A stretch of DNA of 64,000 nt, from contig NZ_JAQNDM010000002.1 in the NCBI RefSeq assembly GCF_028368975.1, positions 4,520,425-4,584,424 of the forward strand, read 5' to 3'. Positions 45,901 to 55,964 of this stretch are shown here, piece by piece (the first letter of the stretch is position 1; each line of letters begins with the position of its first letter). The DNA comes from Stigmatella ashevillena (lineage in GTDB: Bacteria; Myxococcota; Myxococcia; Myxococcales; Myxococcaceae). The notes beneath the pieces are model-generated. The model searched no databases. It was not told where the DNA came from and worked only from the letters and a program-made list of their open reading frames with translations. The position numbers and the translations under genes were made by a program.

Positions 45901-46859
45901 CCCGCGCCGGTGGCCGCGCCCGGGTACGGCGAGATGGCCGTCGGGTGGTTGTGCGTCTCCACCTTCATCAAAATGTGCGTGGGCTCGCGCACGAAGCCCC
46001 ACTCGCCAGTGGTAGCATCCGGAAAGAAGCGCTCGGCCTCGAATCCCTCGATGACCGACGCGTTGTCCTTGTAGGCCGACAGCACGCCCTCGCTGTGCGC
46101 GGCGTGGGTGTTCTTGATGGCCTGGAACAGCGACCCCTCCTGGGGCACGCCGTCCACCGTCCAGCTCGCGTTGAAGATCTTGTGCCGGCAGTGCTCGCTG
46201 TTGGCCTGCGCGAACATCATCAGTTCGGTGTCCGTGGGGTTGCGCCCCAACTGCCCGAAGCACTCACACAGGTAGTCGATCTCATCCTCGGCCAGGGCCA
46301 GCCCCAGCTCGCGGTTGGCCGTCACCAACGCCGCCCGGCCGCCCCCGAGGAGGTCCACCGAGGTGAGCGGGCGGGGCTCCTGGGCGGTGAACAGCTGGGA
46401 CGCCTGCTCCATGCGCCCCATCACCCCCTGGGTCATCCGATCGTGCAGCAGCGGCTTGAGCCGCTCGAGGTCCGCGTCCTCCAGGGGCAGCCCGTCCTCG
46501 CCCGCCACGAAGAAGACCGTCCCGCGCTCCATGCGCCGCACCTGGGCCAGGCCACAGTTGTGGGCGATGTCCGTGGCCTTGGACGACCAAGGCGAGACGG
46601 TGCCGGGCCGGGGAAGGATGAGCAGGCGGCTGCCCAGCCAGTCCCCGCGGGGAATGCTCGGGCCGTACTCCAGGAGTTGGAGCAGGGTGGTGAACGCCTT
46701 GGCCGACAGGCTGCCGTCCACGTCCACGAAGTGCATGAACTCCGCGTAGACGGAGGTGACCTCGGAGACCTGCTCGCGACACTGGGCGAGCAGCTTGTCC
46801 CGGCGGAACAGAGAGAGGGCGGGGGCACCACGCAGCGTGAGCAGGTTCATGAGGGACAT
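42945..46859 (-). CDS. purL: Phosphoribosylformylglycinamidine synthase (FGAM synthase, large single-chain form)
   Basis: Start ATG 46859 gives 1304 aa, close to the proteobacterial single-chain enzyme of about 1295; ATG 46850 is an alternative. It converts FGAR, glutamine and ATP to FGAM, step four of purine biosynthesis. The N-terminal FGAM synthase fold shows [11 protein letters not shown] and the conserved [11 protein letters not shown]. The C-terminal glutaminase has the catalytic Cys in GICNGCQMM and a His/Glu pair in PHPERVHRS. It is a lone housekeeping gene here. Confidence 0.97.
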   Translation of the reverse strand: MSLMNLLTLRGAPALSLFRRDKLLAQCREQVSEVTSVYAEFMHFVDVDGSLSAKAFTTLLQLLEYGPSIPRGDWLGSRLLILPRPGTVSPWSSKATDIAHNCGLAQVRRMERGTVFFVAGEDGLPLEDADLERLKPLLHDRMTQGVMGRMEQASQLFTAQEPRPLTSVDLLGGGRAALVTANRELGLALAEDEIDYLCECFGQLGRNPTDTELMMFAQANSEHCRHKIFNASWTVDGVPQEGSLFQAIKNTHAAHSEGVLSAYKDNASVIEGFEAERFFPDATTGEWGFVREPTHILMKVETHNHPTAISPYPGAATGAGGEIRDEGATGRGAKPKAGLTGFTVSHLLIPGREQPWEQAYGRPARIASALDIMLEGPIGGAAFNNEFGRPNLSGYFRSFEAQVSTPEGVEVRGYHKPIMIAGGLGNIRAGHVRKGQLQPGDKIIVLGGPAMLIGLGGGAASSMAQGASAADLDFASVQRDNAEMERRCQEVIDRCWALGEQNPIRSIHDVGAGGLSNAVPELVHDNGLGGRFELREVPNAEPGMSPVEIWCNEAQERYVLAVAPENLTRFVALCERERAPYSVLGEATADQVLKLGDRLLGAAPIDLPMDVLFGKPPRMHRDVTSRPLALAPLNLEGAELGDMVARVLGHPTVADKSFLITIGDRTVSGHTSRDQMVGPWQVPVADCAVTLTTLTSHTGEAMAMGERTPLALINAAASARMAVGEALTNIAAARIARLSEVKLSANWMAAAGSPGEDANLFAAVRAVGLELCPALGLTIPVGKDSLSMRTVWEEEGHRKAVTAPVSLIVSAFAPVVDVRLSLTPQLQALGEDTRLLFIDLSGGKQRLGGSVLAHVYRQVGHECPDVEDPAVLRGFFAAVQELSAAGHLLAYHDRSDGGLLAALCEMAFAGHCGLDVDVAGLGADAAAALFNEELGAVVQVRAEEVARVRGVLAQHGLGAHCHELGRPRTEQEVSLRHGTQTLLSVPTMALRETWSRVSYELQRLRDNPRCADEEFAAKCDAEDPGLSPQLTFDPSEDVAAPFIAKGSRPRVAVLREQGVNSQSEMAAAFTRAGFSAVDVHMSDLLAGRVSLKDFKGVLACGGFSYGDVLGAGGGWAKSILFNHRARDEFAAFFSRPDSFGLGICNGCQMMAQLKELIPGAEHFPRFVRNTSEQFEARLVQVEVARSPSLFFQGMAGSRMLIASSHGEGRAEFASEEEAVRVNGMGLVTARFVDNRGQVTERYPANPNGSPFGICGLTTREGRFTLMMPHPERVHRSVQHSWRPREWGEDGPWMRFFRNARVALG

Positions 46860-46980
46860 GGTGGGAAGGAGGACCGGGGAAAACGGACGAAGCGTGCTTA
46901 TCACCGAGCCTGCGGGCCAGTCCTGAAGAGTTCGCACCGGTCCGCCTGTCTCCCGGACAGGCAACCCGGGGCCCTGAGCC

Positions 46981-47020
46981 CTGAAACACAACGGGCGGCC
47001 CCCCTGAAGGAGCCGCCCGT
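46981..47020 (-). terminator. Terminator of the metalloprotease gene
   Basis: ACGGGCGGC pairs with GCCGCCCGT (46991-46999 and 47012-47020), with additional inner CCT/AGG pairing. Read on the minus strand it is followed by TTGTGTTTCAG. It lies 26 bp after the metalloprotease stop. Confidence 0.65.
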
Positions 47021-47046
47021 GGCACGTCCCTCTGGGGGAAGAGCGC

Positions 47047-47859
47047 TTACGGATACAGGGCGCGAGCGCCGGTCTTGTCGGAGCTGGTCAGCACGAGGTC
47101 GCCCGTCTGGGTGCCCTTGCACTGGGGGTAGTGCATGACCGAGCTGGAGTCATAGTTGGTCAGCCCGCGCCAGTTCGCATCCTCGTAGCAGCCGGTGCTG
47201 CTCAGCCGGGTGTGCTCGTGACGGAAGCCGAGCGTGTGGCCCAGCTCGTGGCGCAGCACGCCCGTGAGCGTCCACACGCCCATGTTGCCGAAGGCGGTGC
47301 TGTCGATGAGCACGTTGCGGCTGGAGCGGCCGGAGTTGGGGAAGAAGGCGCGCGCCGTGTAACCGGCACCGGAGACCTGACGCACGTCGAACACGACGTT
47401 GGCGTTGCTGGCCGTGCAGTTGCCATCCTGGCCGCTGGAGTGCACGAAGTTGACGCGGGCGGTGGCCTCCCACGCGGCGGCGGCGTTCGCCATGGCCGTC
47501 ACGACGGTGTTGTACCGGGTGCCGAAGGACGACTGGCTGACGCAGTAGGTGATGTTCGCCGCCTGGGTGGTGTTCCACTTGATGTCGGTGGTGCCCGTGC
47601 GATAGACGGCCAGGCCTCCCGTGGAGGTGCCGAGGTCGCCCTGGGCGAAGCCGTCGTAGAACTCGCGCAGCTCGGTCTCGGAACCCAGCGCGATGTCACC
47701 ATCGACGATGAAAGCACCCTCGGGATCCTGATGCGCGCTCGCGCGGAACTCCTCCCAGGAGGGAAGGACCTGCGCGGGGGCCTCCACGGCCTCGGGACCA
47801 CACGCGGAACCCAACAGCGCAACGCCAGCCAGCACGGCAACAGAACGGAACTTCGACAT
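47047..47859 (-). CDS. Metzincin-type zinc metalloprotease lipoprotein
   Basis: Start ATG 47859 ([10 protein letters not shown]) with GAGG upstream, 270 aa; the longer frame upstream has no family sequence. A lipoprotein signal ends LLGSACG. The catalytic motif is [13 protein letters not shown] (HExxHxxGxxH) followed by the Met-turn region SVMHYP, defining a metzincin. Cys pairs (NCTAS, TGCYED, QCKG) suggest disulfides. Myxobacteria secrete many such proteases in predation; a lipid anchor would keep this one on the outer membrane. The prodomain is short. Confidence 0.88.
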   Translation of the reverse strand: MSKFRSVAVLAGVALLGSACGPEAVEAPAQVLPSWEEFRASAHQDPEGAFIVDGDIALGSETELREFYDGFAQGDLGTSTGGLAVYRTGTTDIKWNTTQAANITYCVSQSSFGTRYNTVVTAMANAAAAWEATARVNFVHSSGQDGNCTASNANVVFDVRQVSGAGYTARAFFPNSGRSSRNVLIDSTAFGNMGVWTLTGVLRHELGHTLGFRHEHTRLSSTGCYEDANWRGLTNYDSSSVMHYPQCKGTQTGDLVLTSSDKTGARALYP

Positions 47860-48205
47860 GGGGGATGACCTCGTGACTTCAGGGAACACGCCGGGACGGT
47901 CGGGGGACTGACCCCGTCCGGCGCGGGAGGCGTGCATAGCAAGGGCCGAGCCAAATCCTAAACGTGGGAAAAACCAGGATATGAGAATCGGAGTCGCATA
48001 AAACTGGAGCAGCCATGCTCCACTGCTTTCCCTCGATGGTCCTGTTCCCAGGGCTTCTGGAAGGAAAATAAGTCCAAAATTCAACACCTTAGGCCTTCTG
48101 AAGGCGCTGTCCGAAAAGAGGACACGGGGGGTGTCCCTTTTGAGGCCACCTCTGGTGTTTGAAGCCACCCCTGGTGCGGGCCAACCCGGAGCCTGCGTCC
48201 TGGCT
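47860..48205. promoter_or_regulatory. Intergenic region upstream of the metalloprotease (346 bp)
   Basis: No gene is seen. The stretch at about 47950-48090 is markedly AT-richer than the rest of the window (AAACGTGGGAAAAACC, GGATATGAGAATCGG, GGAAAATAAG), consistent with a promoter on the minus strand. Near 48142-48176 two copies of a GCCACCTCTGGTG/GCCACCCCTGGTG element lie about 20 bp apart. Confidence 0.4.
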
Positions 48206-48895
48206 TCACGGGGGCTTGGGAGGGTGCTCCACGGCGGTGCACAAGGGGCAGGAGGGGGCAGCGTGCGGCGCCTCCCGGCGGTGCACGCCGAGCAGGGCCC
48301 GGGACACCTCGGCCAGCTCGCGGCGCACCTCGCGGCGGGCCCCCTTCACCCGGGCAATGCGCATATCGTCATAGGCCGTCGTCTGGTGGCGCAGCCAGGC
48401 GATGACGGCGGCCTCGGCCCTGCGCTCCAGGGGAATGCGCTCCGTGCGCGCCACGGTGCCACTGCCGACGGGAATCGCATGGGCCGTCACCGCCACGGCC
48501 AGCCGCTTGGCCAGCGCGGTGAAGGTGGGGGCGAAGCCGAGAAAGCGCAGCACGGCATTGGCGAACTCCACCTCATATTCGGCCTGCTCGCGCTCGCGGC
48601 GGGCCACATCCGAGGCGCGGCGCTTCGCATAGGCGGGGGTGGCGCGCTCGGCCTCCAGCCCGGCGCGGGCGGCCTGGATGTGGGCCTCCGGCGCCCACAC
48701 GCCCCGCGAGAACAGCTTGCGGCCCACCTTCTCCACCACCGTCCAACTGGGGCCGGCAGCCTTCACCCGTCGGGTGAGCCCCGCATCCCCGGGCGGCAGC
48801 AAGGCCCAGCCCGCGGGGGGCGTCAGGAGGGTGCCATCGGGGGCGCGCACGCGGCGCGGGTCCGGGGTGGGAGCAACCGTGAGGGAGTCAGGCAT
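48206..48895 (-). CDS. DUF2293 domain protein
   Basis: A 229-aa soluble protein. Its C-terminal part AYDDMRIARVKGARREVRRELAEVSRALL matches the DUF2293 conserved core, preceded by RIPLERRAEAAVIAWLRHQTT. The N-terminal half is a charged helix-rich extension (RREREQAEYEVEF). The tail holds CPLC. The function is unknown; DUF2293 proteins may bind nucleic acid, judging by the basic core. The start is 163 bp from the divergent RNase Z gene. Confidence 0.8.
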   Translation of the reverse strand: MPDSLTVAPTPDPRRVRAPDGTLLTPPAGWALLPPGDAGLTRRVKAAGPSWTVVEKVGRKLFSRGVWAPEAHIQAARAGLEAERATPAYAKRRASDVARREREQAEYEVEFANAVLRFLGFAPTFTALAKRLAVAVTAHAIPVGSGTVARTERIPLERRAEAAVIAWLRHQTTAYDDMRIARVKGARREVRRELAEVSRALLGVHRREAPHAAPSCPLCTAVEHPPKPP

Positions 48896-49058
48896 GGGAC
48901 AGGGCGCGGCTGCATAGCGTACCGGCCGTCAGCAAGGGAAGCGCGCTCCCGTCCAAGCCTGCTAAATGGCCCCCAGCGTGTGCGCCCGTGGTGCCCTCCC
49001 CTGCCCGGGAGGCCGGGACGCGGGCGCGGGAGACTCTCGTTCCGTGGGAAGTGCCGGC

Positions 49059-49982
49059 ATGTCCCTCCTCAAGCTCACCTTTCTTGGCACCTCGGCCGCG
49101 CAGCCCACCCTGCACCGCAACCTCTCGGGGCTCACGGTGAAAGCGGACGCGGATCTGCTGCTGTTCGACTGCGGTGAGGGCACCCAGCGGCAAATGGTGC
49201 GCTTTGGCACCGGCTTCACCGTAGAGGCCGCCTTCTTCACGCATTTCCACGCGGACCACTACCTGGGCATCATCGGCTTTCTGCGAACGCTGGGGATGAT
49301 GGGCCGCGAGCACCCCATCCAGCTCTATGGCCCGCCCCCGGCGCGGCGGCTGCTGCACCAGGCGGTGCACCTGGGGGTGGACACGCTGTCCTTCCCGGTG
49401 GAGATCCACGAGCTGAAGGATGGAGACCGCGTCCGCCGCGGGGGCTACACGGTGCAGGCAGTGGGGGTGGACCACCGCATCAACGCCCTGGGGTACGTGC
49501 TGGAGGAGGACACCCGGCCCGGGCGCTTCCACCTGGAGAAGGCGCGTTCGCTGGGCGTGCCCGAGGGCCCCCACTTCGGCAAGCTCCAGCGGGGCGAAGC
49601 GGTCACGCTGGAGAACGGCACCACGGTGCGGCCCGAGGACGTGCTGGGCGCCTCCCGGCCCGGCCGGAAGCTGGTCATCTCCGGCGACACGCGGCCCTGT
49701 GCCTCCCTGGCGCAGGCGGCGAAGGACGCGGACCTGCTGGTGCATGAATCCACCTTCAGCGACGACGAGCAGGAGCGGGCCGTGGAGACGCGGCACTCCA
49801 CGGCGCGCGAGGCGGCGCGGTTGGCACGCGACGCGGGCGCCCGGCGCCTCATCCTCACGCACCTGTCCAGCCGGCACGACACGGATCCCTCGAAGCTGCT
49901 GGGCCAGGCCCGCGAGGAGTACACGGGGCCGGTGGAAGTGGCCCACGACGGACTCACCGTGGAGCTGCCGCTCCGGGACTGA
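49059..49982 (+). CDS. rnz: Ribonuclease Z (tRNA 3' endonuclease)
   Basis: Start ATG 49059 gives 307 aa, the usual bacterial length; the upstream extension is not conserved. The metallo-beta-lactamase fold has LTFLGTSAAQPT at the start, the zinc motif HFHADHYLGI, GDTRPC (the Asp of motif III) and ILTHLSSRH near the end. It removes 3' trailers from tRNA precursors. Its 3' end overlaps the convergent alpha/beta hydrolase gene by 29 bp. Confidence 0.95.
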   Translation: MSLLKLTFLGTSAAQPTLHRNLSGLTVKADADLLLFDCGEGTQRQMVRFGTGFTVEAAFFTHFHADHYLGIIGFLRTLGMMGREHPIQLYGPPPARRLLHQAVHLGVDTLSFPVEIHELKDGDRVRRGGYTVQAVGVDHRINALGYVLEEDTRPGRFHLEKARSLGVPEGPHFGKLQRGEAVTLENGTTVRPEDVLGASRPGRKLVISGDTRPCASLAQAAKDADLLVHESTFSDDEQERAVETRHSTAREAARLARDAGARRLILTHLSSRHDTDPSKLLGQAREEYTGPVEVAHDGLTVELPLRD

Positions 49983-50847
49983 CGGTCAGGTGCTCCAGGA
50001 TGAGGGCCGCCACCTGTTCGGGGGCCTCCAGGGGGGCGAAGTGCCCCACCCCGGGCAGGTAGCGGACTTCGGGCGGATGCTCGAACCAGGGCTCCAGCCC
50101 CTGGGTAAGCTCGATTCCCAGGGCGGCGTCCTCCTTTCCCCAGATGAGCCGGAAGGGAGCACGAATGCGGGGCGAGCGCCGCGGGCCCCGCTGGAGCAGC
50201 AAACCACGCAGGGCATGCCGGTAGTACGCCAGCGCCGCGCTCACGGCCTCCGGGCGCGAGAAGTTCTCCGCATAACGCGCCAGGCGCTCCTCGGGAACGC
50301 GTGCTGGGTTCACCAGGGCGCGGCGGATGAGCCGGGCCACGGCGGCACCCCCATTCTTGGAGAGCCTCCGCTCTGGCAGCCAGGGCAGCTGGAAGTACAA
50401 CATGTACGAGGAGCGCAGGAGCTGGGCCGGGTTCCGCAGGTTCCGGACCATCACCTCCATATGGGGCGCGTTGACGGCCACCAGCCGATCCACGGTTTGG
50501 GGGTGCCAGGCGGCCAGGTGGAAGGCGATGGCGCCTCCCCAGTCATGCCCCACCACGTGCGCGGCCCGGTCTGGCTGGAGGTAGCGGGCCAACTGCTGGA
50601 TGTCCCGCGCCAGCGTGTCGATGTCATACCCGGACTTTGGCCGGTCCGTGCCCCCATAGCCCCGCAGGTCCGGCGCCACGGCCCGGAAACCCGCTTCGCC
50701 GAGCACAGGCAGCACCTCGCGCCAGCTCTCCGATGACTCGGGGAAGCCGTGCAGCAGCAACACGAGCGGCCCGTTCGAGGGACCAGCCTGGAGGGCCTGC
50801 ATGCGCAGCGAGGGCAGCGGCAAGGACAGCGTGGAGAGAGAACTCAT
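49954..50847 (-). CDS. Alpha/beta hydrolase, epoxide-hydrolase-like
   Basis: A 297-aa enzyme. The oxyanion motif is HGFPESSESWRE, the nucleophile elbow GHDWGG carries Asp, as in epoxide hydrolases and haloalkane dehalogenases rather than the Ser of esterases, and the catalytic His is in PGVGHFAPLEAP. The catalytic acid is probably in LIWGKEDAALG. Tyr residues in the cap (ALAYYRHAL, LYFQLP) fit epoxide ring opening. The substrate is unknown. The 3' end overlaps RNase Z. Confidence 0.85.
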   Translation of the reverse strand: MSSLSTLSLPLPSLRMQALQAGPSNGPLVLLLHGFPESSESWREVLPVLGEAGFRAVAPDLRGYGGTDRPKSGYDIDTLARDIQQLARYLQPDRAAHVVGHDWGGAIAFHLAAWHPQTVDRLVAVNAPHMEVMVRNLRNPAQLLRSSYMLYFQLPWLPERRLSKNGGAAVARLIRRALVNPARVPEERLARYAENFSRPEAVSAALAYYRHALRGLLLQRGPRRSPRIRAPFRLIWGKEDAALGIELTQGLEPWFEHPPEVRYLPGVGHFAPLEAPEQVAALILEHLTVSPGAAAPR

Positions 50848-50975
50848 GGGACGGAGACCCTAACCGGGCGCACCCCTGGAAAAAGGGCTTCGCAGGCCCA
50901 GACGTCCTGCGTCATACAAGACACCGCTTCTCGAATGTCCTCGCCCCACCTCTAGGACCATGATGGACACCGGCC

Positions 50976-51749
50976 ATGTTCCCCATCAGTGACGACAACC
51001 CGACCCTGCGCACCCCGGTGATGACCTATGGGCTGCTGGGCCTCATCGTGGCGGCCTGGGCGCTGGTGCAGGGGGCGGGCTTCAACACCGTGGCCCTCGC
51101 CGCGAGCGTGTGCAACTGGGGCATGGTGCCCGGCGAGCTGACCGGCCGGGCGCAGCTGGGCTTCGCGGTGCCGCTGGGCGATGGGCTCGCGTGCGTCGTG
51201 GATGCCGAGCCGCTCAATTGGCTCACCCCGCTCACCTCCATGTTCCTGCATGGGAGCTGGGGCCACATCATCGGCAACTGCCTCTTCTTCTGGGTGTTCG
51301 GCAACAACGTCGAGGACAGCATGGGGCGGGCCCGCTTCCTGGTGTTCTACCTGGTGTGCGGGCTGGTGGCCGCCGGCGCGCACGTGATGATCGATCCGGG
51401 CTCGCCGGTGCCCACCGTGGGGGCCTCGGGCGCGATCTCCGGGGTGCTCGGCGCGTACCTGGTGCTCTATCCCCGCGTGCGGGTGAAGCTGCTCGTGCCC
51501 CTCTTCATCTTCCTCACCTTCGTCTCACTGCCGGCCTGGGTGGTGCTCATCTACTGGTTCGTCCTCCAGGTCATCACCGGGCTGCCCCAGCTCATGACGC
51601 TCCGGCCGGAAGTGTCCGGGGGCGTGGCCGTGTGGGCCCATATCGGCGGCTTCGTGGCCGGCATGGTGCTGATCAAACTGTTCGAGAACCGGAACTACAC
51701 CTACCGGCGCACCTCGTGGCGCCACCGGCTGCACCCGGACCACCCGTAG
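50976..51749 (+). CDS. Rhomboid-family intramembrane serine protease
   Basis: A 257-aa protein with six or so membrane helices. The catalytic Ser lies in VGASGAISGVLGAYL and the His in WAHIGGFVAGM; the conserved HGSWGHIIGNCLFFWVFG region, with its L1 loop, is present. Rhomboids cleave membrane proteins within the bilayer; the substrate is unknown. The N-terminus TLRTPVMTYGLLG is typical of bacterial forms that also carry an extended first loop. The start is 128 bp from the divergent hydrolase gene. Confidence 0.92.
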   Translation: MFPISDDNPTLRTPVMTYGLLGLIVAAWALVQGAGFNTVALAASVCNWGMVPGELTGRAQLGFAVPLGDGLACVVDAEPLNWLTPLTSMFLHGSWGHIIGNCLFFWVFGNNVEDSMGRARFLVFYLVCGLVAAGAHVMIDPGSPVPTVGASGAISGVLGAYLVLYPRVRVKLLVPLFIFLTFVSLPAWVVLIYWFVLQVITGLPQLMTLRPEVSGGVAVWAHIGGFVAGMVLIKLFENRNYTYRRTSWRHRLHPDHP

Positions 51750-51830
51750 AGAGTCCCACCAACGCCATGGCCAGCGCCGGGCAGGTGCGCCACAGTGCCG
51801 CGCCCGCGCCCCGGCGTCCGGGGCGGGACC

Positions 51831-53534
51831 ATGGCAGGTGTCTCGATGCAAGGTGTCCGGTATTCCCTCACGGCGGTGCTCTTCGTGGCAGGCGTGGCCG
51901 GCTGTGCCCGACGCGCCGTGGAGCCTTCCTCCTCGGCTTCCCCGGTGACGGTGTATGTCGCCCAGCAGGTGCGGACGCTCGACCCGGAGCGTCCCCGGGC
52001 CGAAGCCCTCGCCATCCGGGGCGGCAAGGTGCTGGCGGTGGGAAGCCGGCAGGAAGTGCTCGCCGCCGCGGGCGGTGACGCGCGCGTCGTGGACCTCGGC
52101 GGGGCCACGGTGGTGCCGGGCCTCACCGATGCGCACGGACACCTCGCGGCGCTCGGGCGGGGGCTCGCCACGGTGCGGCTCCTAGAGACCCGCTCGCGCG
52201 CGGAGGTGCTGGAGCGCCTGGCCGCGGCTCCGGCCTCCGCCTACCAGGGAGACTGGCTCATCGGCGGCGGGTGGGACCAGAACGACTGGCCAGAGAAGGC
52301 CTTCCCGGACCGGGCGGAGCTGGACGCGCGCTGGCCTTCCACGCCCGTGTCCCTGGGCCGCGTGGATGGCCATGCGCTGTGGGTGAACGGCGAAGCGCTG
52401 CGGCGCGCGGGCATCACCCGGGACACGAAGGATCCGGAAGGTGGACGCATCCTGCGCGGCCCCGGGGGAGAGCCCACCGGCGTGCTCGTGGACAACGCGA
52501 TGGACCTCGTCTCCGCCGTGATTCCGCCACCCACGGACAAGCAGTTCGAAGCCCAGCTGGCGGCGGCCCTCGCCCGCTGTGCCCAAGGAGGCATGACGGG
52601 CGTCCATGACGCGGGCATGGACTTGCGCACCTTCCGCCTGCTCCAGCGCTGGGACGCCGCGGGACGGCTGCCCCTGCGCATCTACGCAATGGCGGACGGA
52701 CAGGGCGCCGATCAGGAGGCCTACCTGGCCCAGGGAACCTTCCAGGGAGACCGGCTGACGATGCGCGCGGTGAAGCTCTCCGCGGATGGGGCCTTGGGCA
52801 GCCGGGGTGCGGCGCTGCATGCGCCTTACAGCGACGAGGCGGGCCACCGAGGCCTGCTGCTGCTCACCCCGGAGCAGTACGAGGCGCGGGTGCGCGCCTT
52901 CACCGCGCGCGGCTTCCAGGTGGCCACCCATGCCATCGGTGACCGGGCCAACACGCTCGTGCTCGACACCCTCTTGAAGGTGGTGGGCCCCGAGGGAGTG
53001 CGGGCCGGCAGGCACCGCGTGGAGCACGCGCAGGTGATGCGCCTGGAGGACATCCAGACGCTGGGAGCCCACGGCTTCATCGCCAGCGTGCAGCCCACCC
53101 ATGCCACCAGCGACATGCCCTGGGCGGAGACGCGCGTGGGCCCCGAGCGCATCCAGGGCGCCTACGCGTGGCAGCGGCTCAAGGCGGCGGGGGCCACCTT
53201 GGCGCTGGGCAGTGACTTCCCGGTGGAGCGGCCGGACATGCTGGCGGGGCTCTACGCCGCGCGCACCCGGCAGGACGCCGAGGGGCACCCCCCAGGCGGA
53301 TGGTTTCCGGCGCAGCGCCTCAGCGGGGAAGAGGCGCTGGAAGGCTTCACCCTGGGCGCGGCCTTCGCCGCGTTCGCCGAAGCGTCCCGGGGGCCCCTGA
53401 AGCCCGGCATGGACGCGGACTTTGTCGCGCTCTCCGTGGACCCGGTGGACGCCCCCGCCCAGGAGCTCCTCACGGCCCAGGTCCGTCTCACGGTGGTGGC
53501 GGGGACCGAGGTGTACCCGGCCCCTGGCCACTGA
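51831..53534 (+). CDS. Amidohydrolase (YtcJ-like) lipoprotein
   Basis: Start at ATG 51831 (ATG 51846 also possible), 567 aa. A lipoprotein signal ends VAGVAGC. The TIM-barrel amidohydrolase has the metal motif [10 protein letters not shown], conserved [16 protein letters not shown] and the final metal ligand in [13 protein letters not shown]. This is the amidohydrolase 3 / YtcJ group, hydrolysing C-N bonds of unknown substrates, here anchored on the cell envelope. It is convergent with the PEGA-like gene, 18 bp apart. Confidence 0.87.
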   Translation: MAGVSMQGVRYSLTAVLFVAGVAGCARRAVEPSSSASPVTVYVAQQVRTLDPERPRAEALAIRGGKVLAVGSRQEVLAAAGGDARVVDLGGATVVPGLTDAHGHLAALGRGLATVRLLETRSRAEVLERLAAAPASAYQGDWLIGGGWDQNDWPEKAFPDRAELDARWPSTPVSLGRVDGHALWVNGEALRRAGITRDTKDPEGGRILRGPGGEPTGVLVDNAMDLVSAVIPPPTDKQFEAQLAAALARCAQGGMTGVHDAGMDLRTFRLLQRWDAAGRLPLRIYAMADGQGADQEAYLAQGTFQGDRLTMRAVKLSADGALGSRGAALHAPYSDEAGHRGLLLLTPEQYEARVRAFTARGFQVATHAIGDRANTLVLDTLLKVVGPEGVRAGRHRVEHAQVMRLEDIQTLGAHGFIASVQPTHATSDMPWAETRVGPERIQGAYAWQRLKAAGATLALGSDFPVERPDMLAGLYAARTRQDAEGHPPGGWFPAQRLSGEEALEGFTLGAAFAAFAEASRGPLKPGMDADFVALSVDPVDAPAQELLTAQVRLTVVAGTEVYPAPGH

Positions 53535-53552
53535 CCCGCGGGCCTGGGGGCC

Positions 53553-54248
53553 TCACTTCTTCCCGCTGGGGGCCTTGGTCGCCTTCCGCATCGACGCGAA
53601 CAGCTTGATCATCGTGTCCGACCGGCAGAACGTGGTGTGCTTCACCCGCTCATACCCGCGCTTGAAGAGCTCCACGCGGATGGGCTTTCCCGGCAGGCAA
53701 TCGAGCGTGAGCGAGACAGGGGTTCCCCCCTGATCGCTCCCGTCCACCTCGACAGCGACGCCTCCGGGCTGGGAGTAGATCACCAGGACCGAAGCCCCAT
53801 CGAAGGAAGACGTCTGCTCGGTGACCGTTCCGTCCATCCCCTCGGCGGGGGCAGGGGCATCGAACGTGGGGGTGATGACCTTGAGGTTCTGTTGTACCGG
53901 CGGTGCCGCCTCGGGAGGCGGCACCCCGAACGTCCCCTTTACCCCGGGCAGGACGAACAGCACCGAGGCCATCAAGCCAAAGGCGGCGGACGCCATGCGC
54001 AGCGTCGCGGCCACCTTCCCGCGCCCCGCCTCCGTCGAGGACAGGAGCGTGCCCCCCGTGCCCCCCCTTCCCGCCGACGCGTCCGGGGAGCCCGGATGGT
54101 CAGCGCCCGAGGGCGCATTCCAGGAGGCCGCGGTGGTGCGTGACTGGACGTGCTCCATCTCCTGGTCACGCCGCATGACCGAGGGCTCCCCATCACCGGA
54201 GCTCTGGGTGGGCAACGAAGGGGTCTTCGGCGGTCGCGCGTTGCTCAC
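53553..54248 (-). CDS. PEGA-like domain protein with one membrane segment
   Basis: Start GTG 54248 is supported by GGGGAGAGGA; 231 aa. An acidic, low-complexity N-terminal cytoplasmic part (about 1-80) is followed by one hydrophobic helix (MASAAFGLMASVLFVLPGV) and a C-terminal PEGA-like beta domain (QPGGVAVEVDGSDQGGTPVSLTLDCLPGKPIRVELFKRGY), as in surface or envelope tether proteins. It begins 24 bp after the GspE-type ATPase stop, so they are cotranscribed. It may link the secretion/pilus ATPase complex to the periplasm; this is inferred from context. Confidence 0.72.
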   Translation of the reverse strand: MSNARPPKTPSLPTQSSGDGEPSVMRRDQEMEHVQSRTTAASWNAPSGADHPGSPDASAGRGGTGGTLLSSTEAGRGKVAATLRMASAAFGLMASVLFVLPGVKGTFGVPPPEAAPPVQQNLKVITPTFDAPAPAEGMDGTVTEQTSSFDGASVLVIYSQPGGVAVEVDGSDQGGTPVSLTLDCLPGKPIRVELFKRGYERVKHTTFCRSDTMIKLFASMRKATKAPSGKK

Positions 54249-54272
54249 AAGTCCTCTCCCCACATCTCAGGC

Positions 54273-55799
54273 TCAACCACCGACCACCCGGAAGACTTCA
54301 CGCAGGGTGGTGGCCCCCGCCCGGGCCCGCTCCACCCCTGCCGCCAGCAGTGGCACCATGCCTTCGCTCGTGGCGATGTCTTGGAGCCGGGGAGAGGGAA
54401 GCTTCTCATTGATGCCATCCCGGAGGGCCGGGCTGACGGTCAGCATTTCATAGATGGCGGTGCGGCCCAGGTACCCGCTGCCGCCACAGCGCTCGCAGCC
54501 CACGGGGCCGTAGAACGTGCCACTGGCGATGCCCGCCGCGTCCAACCGGGCCACCTCCTCGGGACTGATGGGCGAGGGGGTGCGGCAGTGCGGGCACAGC
54601 GCGCGCACCAGCCGCTGGGAGAGGGTGGCCACCGTGGCGGAGGCCAGCAGGAAGGGCTCGACCCCCATCTCGATGAGCCGGTTGAAGACACCCGCCGCCG
54701 AGTTGGCGTGAATGGTGGTGAGGATGAGGTGGCCGCTCAAGCCTGCCTGAATAGCGGTGCGCGCCGTCTCCGGGTCTCGAATCTCTCCCACCATGATGAC
54801 GTTCGGGTCCTGGCGCAGCACCGAGCGCAGCCCCTGAGCGAAGGTGAAGCCCTGCTCGGAGTTCACCTGCGTCTGGGCGAACAGGGGCACGTCGAACTCG
54901 ACGGGATCCTCGATGGAGGCGATGCGGGTGAGCGCACCCCGAGACTCCTTGATGTAGCCGAGCGAGGCATACAGCGACGTCGTCTTACCGCTGCCGGTGG
55001 CGCCCGCCACGAAGATGACGCCCTGGGGCAGCCCCAGGAGTTCCCGGTACTTCTCGTGCAGGGCGGTGGGGAAGCCCAGCGCGGTGAGCTGGGGCAGCCG
55101 CACCCCGCTGCGGGCGATGCGCAGAGCCACCGCCTCGCCGTGGTTGGTGGGCAGGATGGAGATGCGGATGTCCGCGGGCCCCTCCTGGGTGGAGAACGGA
55201 AAGTGGCCGTCCTGGGGCTTGTCGAGCTTGTACAGGGTGAGCTTGCCCAGGACCTTGATGCGATTGATGAGGCGCGGGTGCACCTCGCGGGGAATGGTCA
55301 GCACCTCCTCCAACACCCCGTGGACACGAAAGGCAATGCGGGTGCCCGCCTCCAGGGGATGGATGTGGACGTCACTGGCGCCCAGGCGGATGGCCCCATC
55401 CATCAGCGTGTCCATGAAGAGGATGATGTCCGGCTCGGGCCGCGAGGCCACGCCCCGCAGGTACTGCCCCAACTCCACGAGCATCTCGCGCACGGCGATG
55501 GCCACGTCCTCGTTGACCACCTCCAACGGAGACAAGGAGGGGCGCTTGGCCAGGGGGGGCGGCGCGCGGGAGCTCAGCTTCGAAGCGGCGGAAGCGCCCA
55601 GTCCCAGCACCACCGCCAGCCCTGCGCTCATGAAAAACAAGGGGGTGGCGGCGGCACTCAGGTAGAGCCGCCCCAGCTGTACCGCGGCCTCTAGGTTCGG
55701 CGGCAGGTGCTGGGAGAGCCCCCAGGCCCCACCGGCCACCAGGACCAATCCCGCCAAAGTCCACAGGATGCGGGCCGCCTTGCTCATCAACGCAGTCAT
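54273..55799 (-). CDS. Membrane-anchored GspE/PilB-type ATPase
   Basis: Start ATG 55799 (MTALMSK), 508 aa. Two membrane helices near the N-terminus (ILWTLAGLVLVAGGAW and LYLSAAATPLFFMSAGLAVVLG) replace the usual N-terminal domain of secretion ATPases. The ATPase core has Walker A GATGSGKTTS, Walker B VIMVGEIRD, Asp and His boxes, and the four-Cys zinc motif CPHC...CERCGG of GspE/PilB. It should drive a type II secretion or type IV pilus-like machine, but no pseudopilin, GspF or secretin gene is present here. The anchors are unusual for this family. Confidence 0.9.
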   Translation of the reverse strand: MTALMSKAARILWTLAGLVLVAGGAWGLSQHLPPNLEAAVQLGRLYLSAAATPLFFMSAGLAVVLGLGASAASKLSSRAPPPLAKRPSLSPLEVVNEDVAIAVREMLVELGQYLRGVASRPEPDIILFMDTLMDGAIRLGASDVHIHPLEAGTRIAFRVHGVLEEVLTIPREVHPRLINRIKVLGKLTLYKLDKPQDGHFPFSTQEGPADIRISILPTNHGEAVALRIARSGVRLPQLTALGFPTALHEKYRELLGLPQGVIFVAGATGSGKTTSLYASLGYIKESRGALTRIASIEDPVEFDVPLFAQTQVNSEQGFTFAQGLRSVLRQDPNVIMVGEIRDPETARTAIQAGLSGHLILTTIHANSAAGVFNRLIEMGVEPFLLASATVATLSQRLVRALCPHCRTPSPISPEEVARLDAAGIASGTFYGPVGCERCGGSGYLGRTAIYEMLTVSPALRDGINEKLPSPRLQDIATSEGMVPLLAAGVERARAGATTLREVFRVVGG

Positions 55800-55964
55800 G
55801 GATGGGTCAAACCCTACCACACCGCCCTCTTCGCGGGAGGTTCCCGCAAGGTCCGGGTGTCCACGAAGACGCCAAAGGAGGAAGCGGGGCATCGCTCCCC
55901 AGGGAAATCGCCATCGGATGCGCGGTTTGGGACTACGGTGCTGGGTGCAGCGAGTCCAGGTACG

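Noticed and set aside
44469-47138. An 889-residue plus-strand frame opposite purL
   Set aside because: Shadow of the clearly conserved FGAM synthase; no protein-like features.
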